From positions 1 to 6,012 of the forward strand of contig DAOWKH010000103.1 of NCBI GenBank assembly GCA_030639955.1: a stretch of DNA of 6,012 nucleotides, given 5' to 3'. Below the pieces are notes generated by a model. That model saw only the letters and a list, made by a program, of their open reading frames with translations. It was not told the origin of the DNA and made no database searches. Origin of the DNA: Candidatus Omnitrophota bacterium. Lineage in GTDB: Bacteria; Omnitrophota; 4484-213. Position 1 is the first letter of the stretch. Each line of letters opens with the position of its first letter. The position numbers and the translations under genes were made by a program. This document shows, one piece after another, positions 1-5,995 of this stretch.

Positions 1-306
1 AAAGATTCCTTTATCAATGATTTTATTGAATTTGCCGGAGGAGTAAATATTGCCTATGACAGCAAAAGCGGCCTCTACTCCAGAGAAAAAGTTATCAAGG
101 ATAATCCCGATGTAATAATTATTACAACTATGGGCATTATAGGAGAAGAAGAAAAGGAAATTTGGAAAAGACACAGAGTTCTAAAAGCTGTAAAGAATAA
201 TAGAATTTATATTGTTGACTCTGATAAGTTCTGTAGTCCTACCCCGCTGAACTTTGTTGAGGCATTGGAAGAAATGGTCAGAATTTTGCATCCACAAAAT
301 GAATAA
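1..306 (+). CDS. btuF: Periplasmic corrinoid-binding protein of ABC importer, C-terminal part (5' end outside window)
   Basis: Frame 1 is open from the first base to a TAA at 304-306, giving the last 101 residues. The segment looks like the C-terminal lobe of a type III periplasmic binding protein (Peripla_BP_2; BtuF/FhuD/HemT families). An early GGVNIAYDSKSGLYSRE stretch leads to a helix and then NPDVIIIT, the usual beta-strand 'nPDvIi' motif. A W.....LKAVKNNRIYIVDSD segment and a terminal helix ending LHP follow, as is typical for the end of this family. Its partner permease starts inside its last codons (8-nt overlap), so the two are co-translated. The family alone does not separate cobalamin from haem or siderophore binding. 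The corrinoid assignment is inferred from the cobO gene and the B12 riboswitch nearby. The protein should be periplasmic, but its signal peptide is not in the window. Confidence 0.82.
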   Translation, partial: KDSFINDFIEFAGGVNIAYDSKSGLYSREKVIKDNPDVIIITTMGIIGEEEKEIWKRHRVLKAVKNNRIYIVDSDKFCSPTPLNFVEALEEMVRILHPQNE

Positions 307-1315
307 GAAAATAACCCACTGGATTTTCTGGATATTGGTTTTGGGAGGAATTCTCTTAGGGATAAGCGTCTTTTCTTTATGCGTTGGTTCAGTTGGAATA
401 CCCATTAAGAAAATTATCTCTATAATTCTTCAAGGCAGAGGCACTACCGAATATAGCATTCTCTTTGATATTCGCCTACCACGGATTATTTTGGGTTTTG
501 CTGTAGGTGGGGCACTGAGCTTGGCCGGCGTTATTCTGCAAGGAATGTTTCGCAATCCTCTGGTTGAGCCATATACCCTGGGTATTTCCGGCGGAGCAGC
601 CTTGGGCGTGTGTTTAAATATTGTTTTAAGATTACACCGGGCATTTGGTATCTTAACTTTGCCCCTTTTTGGTTTTTTAGGGGCGGCTATGGTTATTTTA
701 CTGGTTTATTCTTTGAGCATAAGAAAAGGCGTATTAAAAATCCAGGGACTTCTTCTAACCGGCGTGATGCTCAGTTTTATTTCATCATCTTTGATAATGC
801 TCATTATGGCTATTTCTCGCACAGAAGACCTCCACGGGATTGTTTTCTGGATAATGGGTTCTTTGGAGGAGCCAAATTGGCTTCTTATAAAAGTAGTGCT
901 TTTGGTATCTATGTTTTTACTCGTCATTTCTTATCTTTTTTGTTTTGACCTTAATGCCCTTTCTTTAGGGGAAGAGGAGGCGATGCATTTGGGTATAAAT
1001 ACAGAAAGAACCAAGCGGTTGCTTTTTATTATTGCTTCTTTACTTACCGGTTTCAGCGTATCCGTAGCCGGTATAATTGGATTTGTAGGGTTAATTGTTC
1101 CTCATTTTGTGCGTATGTTTGTAGGGAGCGACCATCGGGTTCTTTTAATTAGCTCCTTTCTCTGCGGAGGAAGTTTCTTAATCTTCTGTGATACCTTAGC
1201 CAGGACAATTATTGCCCCTATGGAATTACCTGTTGGGGTAATCACCGGCATATTGGGCGGATGCCTTTTTGTTTATGCTTTGACCAAAAAGCAGGTTGTT
1301 TTAGGAGAGAAGTAA
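299..1315 (+). CDS. btuC: Cobalamin/iron-chelate ABC transporter permease, FecCD/BtuC family
   Basis: A 338-residue multi-pass inner-membrane protein, close in size to E. coli BtuC (326). It forms the transmembrane channel of the importer as a dimer. Family hallmarks are visible: RLPR (59-62), a GGALSLAGVILQGMFRNPL run (70-88), LGISGGA (94-100), the LSLGEEEAMHLG segment before the ATPase-coupling region (221-232), GFVGLIVPHFVRM (261-273) and PVGVITGILGG near the C-terminus (311-321). Roughly ten hydrophobic helices are expected. I chose the ATG at 299, giving MNKKITHWIF. The frame is open further upstream to a TTG at 254, but that would overlap the previous gene much more and adds a non-membrane, unconserved-looking leader. 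No clear Shine-Dalgarno precedes 299, so translation is probably coupled to the upstream gene. The stop shares its last A with the start of the ATPase gene. Corrinoid as substrate is inferred from context. Confidence 0.93.
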   Translation: MNKKITHWIFWILVLGGILLGISVFSLCVGSVGIPIKKIISIILQGRGTTEYSILFDIRLPRIILGFAVGGALSLAGVILQGMFRNPLVEPYTLGISGGAALGVCLNIVLRLHRAFGILTLPLFGFLGAAMVILLVYSLSIRKGVLKIQGLLLTGVMLSFISSSLIMLIMAISRTEDLHGIVFWIMGSLEEPNWLLIKVVLLVSMFLLVISYLFCFDLNALSLGEEEAMHLGINTERTKRLLFIIASLLTGFSVSVAGIIGFVGLIVPHFVRMFVGSDHRVLLISSFLCGGSFLIFCDTLARTIIAPMELPVGVITGILGGCLFVYALTKKQVVLGEK

Positions 1316-2148
1316 TGTTGGAAATAAGAAACTTATTTTGTGGATACGATTCAAAGATTATTCTTCAAGATATCAATCTTAGAATAGAAAACGGAGAACT
1401 TTTGGGAATAATTGGCCCTAATGGCTCTGGAAAGACGACCCTTCTTCGGGCAATAACCAGGGTGCTTAAGCCAGAGAGGGGTATGATTCTTTTGGAAGGA
1501 AAAGATATATGGCAGATGGGTTTTAGGGAACTGGCTAAAAGAATAGCGGTAGTTCCTCAAAGTTTTGGCGGAGGGAGTATGAGTATTGAAGAATTCGTGC
1601 TTTTAGGAAGGATTCCTCATTTTGAGAGATTTCAATTCTTAGAGACAAAAAAAGATCTGGAGATTGCTAAAAGGTCTATGAGTTTAACTGATACCCTCAA
1701 GCTTAAAGGCCAACTTATGGGAGAAATAAGCGGCGGTGAAAGACAGCTTGTTCTTATTGCCCGCGCTTTGGCTCAAGAACCAAAACTGCTTTTATTAGAC
1801 GAACCTACAACACATTTAGACATAGCCCATCAAGTTAAAATTTTAGACCTTATAAAACGACTGAACAGAGAATTCGGGCTTACAGTAATTATGGTTCTGC
1901 ACGACCTTAATTTAGCCAGTGAATACTGCGAGCGGTTAGTTCTTATTGGTGAGGGACGAATTCATAAGAGCGGACGGCCGGAGGAGGTATTGAACTATCA
2001 GATTATTGAGGATGTTTACAAGACAGTTGTGGTTGTAGAAAAAAATCCCATTTCTTCCAAGCCCTATATATTAATAGTTTCTGAAGAGGAGAGGCAAAAA
2101 AAGGAGAAAAATGAAAACAAAAGGATTGATTCAGGTCTATACCGGTGA
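1315..2148 (+). CDS. btuD: Cobalamin/iron-chelate ABC transporter ATP-binding protein, BtuD/FepC family
   Basis: A 277-residue cytoplasmic ATPase that powers the BtuC-like permease. All ABC motifs are intact: Walker A GPNGSGKT (34-41), Q-loop VVPQSF with Gln82, signature ISGGERQ (138-144), Walker B LLLLDEP (158-164), D-loop THLD (166-169) and H-loop His196 in VLHDLN. The LLGRIPHF stretch (97-103) after the Q-loop is typical of FepC/BtuD-type importers. The start is the ATG at 1315, which overlaps the btuC stop as TAATG and has AGGAGAG at 1303-1309. An in-frame ATG at 1261 would lie inside btuC and is not needed. The last about 20 residues are a Lys/Glu-rich tail read through the cobO ribosome-binding site and 38 nt into cobO. 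A run of seven A (2096-2102) at this point may mark a slip or a sequence error (see findings). Confidence 0.94.
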   Translation: MLEIRNLFCGYDSKIILQDINLRIENGELLGIIGPNGSGKTTLLRAITRVLKPERGMILLEGKDIWQMGFRELAKRIAVVPQSFGGGSMSIEEFVLLGRIPHFERFQFLETKKDLEIAKRSMSLTDTLKLKGQLMGEISGGERQLVLIARALAQEPKLLLLDEPTTHLDIAHQVKILDLIKRLNREFGLTVIMVLHDLNLASEYCERLVLIGEGRIHKSGRPEEVLNYQIIEDVYKTVVVVEKNPISSKPYILIVSEEERQKKEKNENKRIDSGLYR

Positions 2149-2641
2149 AGGTAAAGGAAAAACAACTGCGGCGGTTGGACTTGTGGTGAGAGCAACCGGG
2201 CACGGTCTCAAAGTATGTTATATCCATTTTCATAAAGACCCCGATAAATTTGGATATGGGGAATTAAGAGGTCTCAAGAAACTCGGAGTAAAAATTTTGG
2301 GTTTTGCCAAAAAGCATCCTCATTTTTATAAAAATGTAAATAAAACTAAAATCCGCCAAGAGTGTCTAAAAGCATTAGAGTTTATCAAAGAAATTTATCA
2401 AAAGGATAAATATGATATTCTTATCTTAGATGAGATAAATGTCTCTTTGCGCGATGGATTTTTAAAGGAAAAAGAGATTTTGGAAATATTAAATTCCAAG
2501 CCAAAAAATTTAGAGTTGATTTTAACTGGACGCGGCGCATCTGAAACAGTAATTAAAAAGGCAGACTTGGTCAGCGAAATAAAAAAGATAAAACATCCAT
2601 ATGATTTAGGAGTAAAAGGAAGAAAAGGGATTGAATATTGA
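2111..2641 (+). CDS. cobO: ATP:corrinoid (cob(I)yrinic acid a,c-diamide) adenosyltransferase, CobA/CobO/BtuR family
   Basis: A 176-residue cytoplasmic enzyme that transfers the 5'-deoxyadenosyl group of ATP to Co(I) corrinoids, making adenosylcobalamin or its precursor. The family signature is clear: an N-terminal GLIQVYTGEGKGKTTAA with P-loop GEGKGKTT (12-19), Walker B-like DILILDEIN (102-110), ELILTGRGA (135-143), ADLVSEI (151-157) and the terminal KHPYDLGVKGRKGIEY (161-176). The length is close to the 170-200 residues usual for the family. The region after the first strand (YIHFHKDPDKFGYGE) differs from the more common 'FIKG' version, so it may represent a sub-branch. The start is ATG 2111 with AGGAG at 2102-2106; this site lies inside the btuD frame. 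Its position directly after the importer genes suggests it acts on salvaged rather than newly made corrinoid. Confidence 0.93.
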   Translation: MKTKGLIQVYTGEGKGKTTAAVGLVVRATGHGLKVCYIHFHKDPDKFGYGELRGLKKLGVKILGFAKKHPHFYKNVNKTKIRQECLKALEFIKEIYQKDKYDILILDEINVSLRDGFLKEKEILEILNSKPKNLELILTGRGASETVIKKADLVSEIKKIKHPYDLGVKGRKGIEY

Positions 2642-2643
2642 TT

Positions 2644-2811
2644 ATGGCGAATTTAACTTCTGTATATTCTGATTTCTTGCGAGAACGTAATGAGAGAATC
2701 TTCCAACTTCGGAAGCGAGGTAAGTCATTAAAATATCTTGCCAGTAAATTTAATCTAAGTATCCGCCAAATAAATCGCATAATAAATAAAATGTCCAAAA
2801 ATGTCTATTGA
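2644..2811 (+). CDS. Small helix-turn-helix DNA-binding protein, 55 aa, function unknown
   Basis: A short frame from ATG 2644 to TGA 2809-2811, starting 2 nt after the cobO stop. Residues about 15-50 resemble a compact HTH of the resolvase/sigma-region-4 type: RNERIFQLRKRGKSLKYLA (15-33), a turn, then SKFNLSIRQINRIINKM (34-50). The pattern 'G.s...LA..f.lS.r.i.rii' is the classical helix-turn-recognition-helix layout, and the protein is rich in Lys and Arg. No exact family was recognised. A TTG at 2638 could be an alternative start, better spaced from the weak AAGGGA at 2625-2630. The gene sits between the importer/cobO operon and the riboswitch, and its stop codon lies inside the -35 element of the downstream promoter. 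It could be a local regulator or a leftover of a larger protein. That it is a real gene is likely but unproven. Confidence 0.55.
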   Translation: MANLTSVYSDFLRERNERIFQLRKRGKSLKYLASKFNLSIRQINRIINKMSKNVY

Positions 2812-2836
2812 CAAGAAGAAGAAAGCGAATTAAACT
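2808..2836 (+). promoter_or_regulatory. Sigma-70-type promoter driving riboswitch-btuB-exbBD
   Basis: A perfect -35 hexamer TTGACA (2808-2813) is followed after exactly 17 bp by TAAACT (2831-2836), which matches 4 of 6 bases of TATAAT, including both conserved outer positions. Transcription would start near 2843, about 15-20 nt before the riboswitch aptamer. The -35 overlaps the last codons of the HTH gene. This was read by eye only; no start-site data are available. Confidence 0.7.
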
Positions 2837-2857
2837 AAAAAACACTATCAAAATTGA

Positions 2858-3023
2858 ATCTTTGCCCCATATAGGCAGAGGAAATCCCTGTGAGATTCAG
2901 GGTGCTGCCCCGCAACGGTAATTTTTGCACTTTTATAAAAGTGCAGGCGAGCCCGGTCGACTGCCCATCTTGGGAAGTACCTTCGAGGAAGGGAAGGAGA
3001 GTATGATTATAACCCGACCCGGG
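2858..3023 (+). ncRNA. Cobalamin (vitamin B12) riboswitch aptamer, 5' leader of btuB
   Basis: Conserved cobalamin-aptamer pieces occur in order. GAGGAAAT is followed by hairpin CCCTG/CAGGG (2886-2890 with 2898-2902) carrying the GTGAGA loop. Next come GCTGCCCCGCAACGGTAA (2904-2921), containing the core CCGCAACGGT, and then a variable hairpin whose arms 2926-2933 and 2938-2945 are perfectly complementary. GCGAGCCCGG follows, then GACTGCCC..TGGGAAG (2960-2976), matching the 'CACTG...GGGAAG' element, and a later ATGAT (3003-3007). Stem GGCAG (2874-2878) with CTGCC (2905-2909) closes the inner domain. The exact 3' border is uncertain because the usual terminal B12-box sequence is degenerate and runs into the terminator. 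It should bind an adenosyl- or methyl-type cobalamin and lower expression of the receptor operon; the sense of regulation is inferred from the family. Confidence 0.9.
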
Positions 3024-3043
3024 AAGGTCGGTTTTTTATTTTT
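3014..3043 (+). terminator. Intrinsic terminator, expression platform of the cobalamin riboswitch
   Basis: CCGACC (3014-3019) pairs perfectly with GGTCGG (3026-3031) around the loop CGGGAA. Six T follow directly (3032-3037), then A and five more T (3038-3043). It lies between the aptamer and the btuB ribosome-binding site, so it would stop transcription before btuB when formed. The 5' arm can alternatively pair with aptamer bases 2952-2959. It may also end transcripts reading through from the upstream cobO/HTH genes, for which no other terminator is visible. Confidence 0.85.
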
Positions 3044-3081
3044 GGTGTGGCTATAATTTTATCAGAATCAATCAAGGCGGA

Positions 3082-3088
3082 AAGGAGG
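3082..3088 (+). promoter_or_regulatory. Strong ribosome-binding site of btuB
   Basis: AAGGAGG, a full match to the anti-Shine-Dalgarno core, lies 5 nt before the ATG at 3094 and fixes that start. It is outside the terminator hairpin, so control is more likely at transcription than by hiding this site. Confidence 0.8.
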
Positions 3089-3093
3089 AAAAA

Positions 3094-4974
3094 ATGAGAA
3101 AGAAAATTTTGATTTTAATGGGAATGTTGATTTTGGTAGCGACTAATAACATTTGGGCTGAACAAGGCAGATCTATTAGAAAATATGACCTTGGAGAAGT
3201 AATCGTTGCAGCAACAAAGATAGAGCAGTATCAAGCTGAAGTAGGTAGTTCAACCACTGTAATTACTGCTCAAGAAATAGAAAAAAGAGGCAAGATGACT
3301 GTAGTGGAGTTACTACGGACTGTGCCAGGGGTTAGTGTTACCCAACAAGGAGGACTGGGAAGTTTTACTCAGCTTTATCTTAGAGGTGGAGCGCCCGGCC
3401 ATACTATGGTTATGATTGATGGGGTAGAGGTCAAGTATCTGATGGAGCACGACGGTGGTTTTTTTGATTTTGCCCACTTGACTGCGGATAACATTGAGAG
3501 GATTGAAATAATCAGGGGGCCGCAGAGCACTCTTTATGGTTCTTCAGCTATGAGCGGTGTGATTAATATTATTACCAAAAAGGGTATGGGCAGGCCTAAA
3601 TTTAACATTTCTTCTGAAGCAGGTTCACACAATACCTTTCGAGAATCATTTGGTTTAAGCGGAGGCACAGAGAAAATAGATTATTCTTTCTCGGTATCGC
3701 AGGTAGATTCTGATGGAATATCCGCTGCCGCCGGAGGCGCTGAAGATGATGGCTGTGAAATAACTAATATTTCAGGGCGTTTAGGTTTTAAGGTGCTCGA
3801 CGATAGCCGGCTAAGTTTGGTTTTACGCTATACAGACGCAGAAAGCGATATAGATGATGGAGCCAATCAGGACGACCCTAATTATACTATTGGGAAGAGG
3901 ATGTTCGCTTCCAAAATTCAGTTTGACCAACCATTGAGTAATTGGTGGGAACATAAACTATCCTTTTCCTTTTTGGATACAGAAAGAATGTATAAGGATT
4001 TTCCTGACGACGTAGATACAGGAGATAATACACACAGTTGGTATAATGGGGATATTAAAAAATTTGAATGGCAGCATAATTTCTTTCCTTTTGATTTTGA
4101 TACTATAATCTGTGGTTTTGATTATAAAGAGGAAAGAGGTTTTGCCGATGGGTACCACGCGGGAAGCACAAGGTTTGACAGAAAAACAGTAGATAACAAA
4201 GGATATTATCTTCAGAATCAACTCAAACTCTGGGAGAAACTATTTACCACCGTTGGTTTAAGGACGGATGACCATCAGCTTTTTGGCACGGAAACTGTCT
4301 ATAAGGTATCAAATGCCTATCTTATCCCGGAGACAGGAACTCGGTTTAAAGCCAATTGGGGAACTGGATTTAGAGCTCCTTCACTATATCAACTTTACTC
4401 AAGTTATGGAGATCCCAACATGAAAGCTGAGAAAAGTGAAAGTTATGATTTTGGATTTGAGCAAAGTTTATTTGAAGATGTTGCATCTTTCGGCATAACC
4501 TATTTCCACAATGATTTCAAACAAATGATCGCTTGGGACTCGGATGTTTCCAAATATGCCAATATTGACAAGGCAGAGACCAAAGGAATAGAAATAGAAA
4601 CCTCTGTTAAGCCAATGGAGCATTTGACAATAAGTGCTAATCATACATTTTTAGATGCCGAAAACAGGGCAACTGGTTTAAAACTAACACGGCGTCCGAA
4701 AAATAAGACCAATCTTGCGGTTAACTACGGGTTTTCAGACAAAGGGAATATTGATTTAAGCATAACCCGTGTCGGTCACCGCTGGAATAATAGTGCAAAC
4801 ACACGAAAGATGAAACCTTATACTAAAGTGGATATTTCTACCACTTATGACCTAACAGAGGCCTTTCAGCTTTTCGCAAGAATAGAGAATCTCTTTAATA
4901 AGAAATATCAGGAGGTCTATGGATATGCTACTCCGGGAGTGTGTTTCTATTCCGGGGTTAAAGCAACTTTTTAG
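3094..4974 (+). CDS. btuB: TonB-dependent outer-membrane corrinoid receptor, BtuB-like
   Basis: A 626-residue outer-membrane transporter, close to E. coli BtuB (about 614 with signal). A signal peptide with basic start MRKK and a hydrophobic core probably ends at IWA (20-22). A TonB-box-like segment, LGEVIVAAT (33-41), follows. The plug domain (about 45-165) carries VELLRTVPGVSV (71-82), LYLRGG (94-99), MIDGVEV (107-113) and IERIEIIRGPQSTLYGSSAM (134-153), then GVINIITKKG. The 22-strand beta-barrel fills the rest, ending in RIENLFNKKYQEVYGY, PG and a terminal Phe, the usual barrel-assembly signal. Acid-rich loops near 217-222 and 248-261 resemble the calcium-binding loops of BtuB. The riboswitch directly upstream is strong context for corrinoid uptake. 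It is the first gene of the regulated unit, with exbB 21 nt downstream. Another corrinoid such as cobinamide is equally possible as substrate. Confidence 0.93.
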   Translation: MRKKILILMGMLILVATNNIWAEQGRSIRKYDLGEVIVAATKIEQYQAEVGSSTTVITAQEIEKRGKMTVVELLRTVPGVSVTQQGGLGSFTQLYLRGGAPGHTMVMIDGVEVKYLMEHDGGFFDFAHLTADNIERIEIIRGPQSTLYGSSAMSGVINIITKKGMGRPKFNISSEAGSHNTFRESFGLSGGTEKIDYSFSVSQVDSDGISAAAGGAEDDGCEITNISGRLGFKVLDDSRLSLVLRYTDAESDIDDGANQDDPNYTIGKRMFASKIQFDQPLSNWWEHKLSFSFLDTERMYKDFPDDVDTGDNTHSWYNGDIKKFEWQHNFFPFDFDTIICGFDYKEERGFADGYHAGSTRFDRKTVDNKGYYLQNQLKLWEKLFTTVGLRTDDHQLFGTETVYKVSNAYLIPETGTRFKANWGTGFRAPSLYQLYSSYGDPNMKAEKSESYDFGFEQSLFEDVASFGITYFHNDFKQMIAWDSDVSKYANIDKAETKGIEIETSVKPMEHLTISANHTFLDAENRATGLKLTRRPKNKTNLAVNYGFSDKGNIDLSITRVGHRWNNSANTRKMKPYTKVDISTTYDLTEAFQLFARIENLFNKKYQEVYGYATPGVCFYSGVKATF

Positions 4975-4995
4975 TGAACGAATGGAGGGAGGACT

Positions 4996-5592
4996 ATGTT
5001 TAATTTTTTCTTAAAGGGCGGCCCTTTAATGTGGCCGATTTTATTGTGCTCGGTGATTTCAGCTACTATTATTTTAGAGAGATTTTACCATTTCTATCGG
5101 GATAGAACGAAGATACCTAATATTTTCTCAAGGGTAAAGGACCTTTTGCAGGGTGGAAAATCAGATAAGGCACTGGAGTTATGTAAGAGCACATCCGGAC
5201 CTATCGCCCATATCTTAGCCATCGGAATTCATATTCGCAAGAGAAGTATGGAAGAGAAGGAGAAGATCATCGCCCGAGCCGGCTCAAGACAGGTGCGGCA
5301 ATTAGACAAAAACTTGCGTGGATTAGCTACTATTGGCAATATAACCCCTCTTTTAGGTCTATTGGGTACAGTAACAGGTATGATTAAAGCCTTTATGAGG
5401 ATTCAAGAGTTAGGCGGCAGGGTAGATGCTTCGGTATTAGCCGGCGGCATTTGGGAGGCGCTTATAACTACAGCCGCAGGTTTATCTGTGGCCATACCAA
5501 CACTGGTTGCGTACCATTATTTTGAAGGCAGAGTGGACAATATAGCTGCTCAGATGAAGGATGTGGCATCAGAACTTTTAGAGAGAGAATGA
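4996..5592 (+). CDS. exbB: MotA/TolQ/ExbB family proton-channel protein
   Basis: A 198-residue inner-membrane protein that, with ExbD, uses the proton gradient to energise TonB and thereby the outer-membrane receptor. Three membrane spans are visible: about 10-30 (GGPLMWPILL onward, ending ILERF), about 110-133 with the family motif TPLLGLLGTVTGM (117-129), and about 154-175 with EALITTAAGLSVAIPTLVAY. The cytoplasmic loop between spans 1 and 2 includes the charged IIARAGSRQVRQLDKNL stretch (91-107). It is shorter than E. coli ExbB (244) and lacks its N-terminal extension, as do many TolQ-like members outside Enterobacteria. A strong GGAGGGAGGA (4984-4993) precedes the ATG. It follows btuB by 21 nt and overlaps exbD. 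A TolQ role is possible by sequence, but the place next to btuB favours ExbB. Confidence 0.92.
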   Translation: MFNFFLKGGPLMWPILLCSVISATIILERFYHFYRDRTKIPNIFSRVKDLLQGGKSDKALELCKSTSGPIAHILAIGIHIRKRSMEEKEKIIARAGSRQVRQLDKNLRGLATIGNITPLLGLLGTVTGMIKAFMRIQELGGRVDASVLAGGIWEALITTAAGLSVAIPTLVAYHYFEGRVDNIAAQMKDVASELLERE

Positions 5593-5966
5593 AAACTATG
5601 GAATTTGAAGGAAGGAAAGAAGTAAGAACTCATCTGAATATTGCCCCCTTGATAGATGTCGTTTTTCTGCTTTTGCTCTTCTTTATGCTTTCTTCCCACT
5701 TTGTTACGCAACCAGGGATAAAGATCACATTGCCTACTGCTATTACGGCAAAATTACATCCAGAAGAGGATATTATTGTCTTCATTGCTGAAGATAATAA
5801 TGTGTTTCTAAATGAAGAAGAGGTTACTTTAGAGAACCTCTTGGATAAACTAAGGATGATGCTGGCAGAAAGTGCGAAGAAAACTGTAGTTATCAAAGCA
5901 GATGAAAAAATAGACTTGGGCTTGGCAGTCAAGGTTATGGATGTTGCCAAACAAGCAGGAACATAA
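5589..5966 (+). CDS. exbD: Biopolymer transport protein ExbD/TolR, C-terminus cut by in-frame stop
   Basis: A 125-residue partner of ExbB: a short cytoplasmic N-terminus, one membrane helix and a periplasmic domain. The helix holds the family's essential proton-carrying aspartate, Asp23 in NIAPLIDVVFLLLLFFML (17-34). Behind it come ITLPTA (46-51) and a periplasmic fold ending VVIKADEKIDLGLAVKVMDVAKQAGT. The start ATG overlaps the exbB stop as ATGA, giving coupled translation; an ATG three codons later (5598) is an alternative. The TAA at 5964-5966 falls where relatives normally continue. After it the same frame reads GLVISTRP, which looks like the usual ExbD ending, and stays open to the window edge. 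So the protein lacks about 8-10 family residues unless the stop is an error or is read through. Its core functional parts are intact. Confidence 0.88.
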   Translation: MKTMEFEGRKEVRTHLNIAPLIDVVFLLLLFFMLSSHFVTQPGIKITLPTAITAKLHPEEDIIVFIAEDNNVFLNEEEVTLENLLDKLRMMLAESAKKTVVIKADEKIDLGLAVKVMDVAKQAGT

Positions 5967-5995
5967 GGATTGGTGATTTCTACAAGACCGTCTAG

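Noticed and set aside
254..298. Earlier TTG start for btuC, and similarly ATG 1261 for btuD
   Set aside because: Both would place long leaders inside the preceding genes. The ATGs at 299 and 1315 give normal family N-termini, and 1315 also has a good Shine-Dalgarno.
610..948. 112-codon + strand frame within btuC
   Set aside because: It lies wholly inside the permease gene in another frame, and its product is Phe/Arg-rich with no recognisable domain. It is a shadow of btuC.
2926..2945. Perfect 20-nt palindrome that could be a protein operator
   Set aside because: It sits in the variable hairpin position of the cobalamin aptamer and forms an 8-bp stem with a TATA loop, so RNA structure explains it better.
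2980..2992. CCTTC/GAAGG hairpin with a 3-nt loop as an independent terminator
   Set aside because: Only 5 bp and not followed by a T-tract; more likely part of the riboswitch 3' domain.
3052..3057. Perfect TATAAT hexamer just upstream of the btuB ribosome-binding site, a possible second promoter
   Set aside because: No acceptable -35 lies 16-18 bp upstream (the T-tract of the terminator is there), and the TG is one base off from an extended -10. It would also bypass the riboswitch.
5630..5950. 106-codon minus-strand frame opposite exbD
   Set aside because: It mirrors exbD; its Ser/Ile-rich composition is the antisense of the ExbD codons, and there is no ribosome-binding site or family match.
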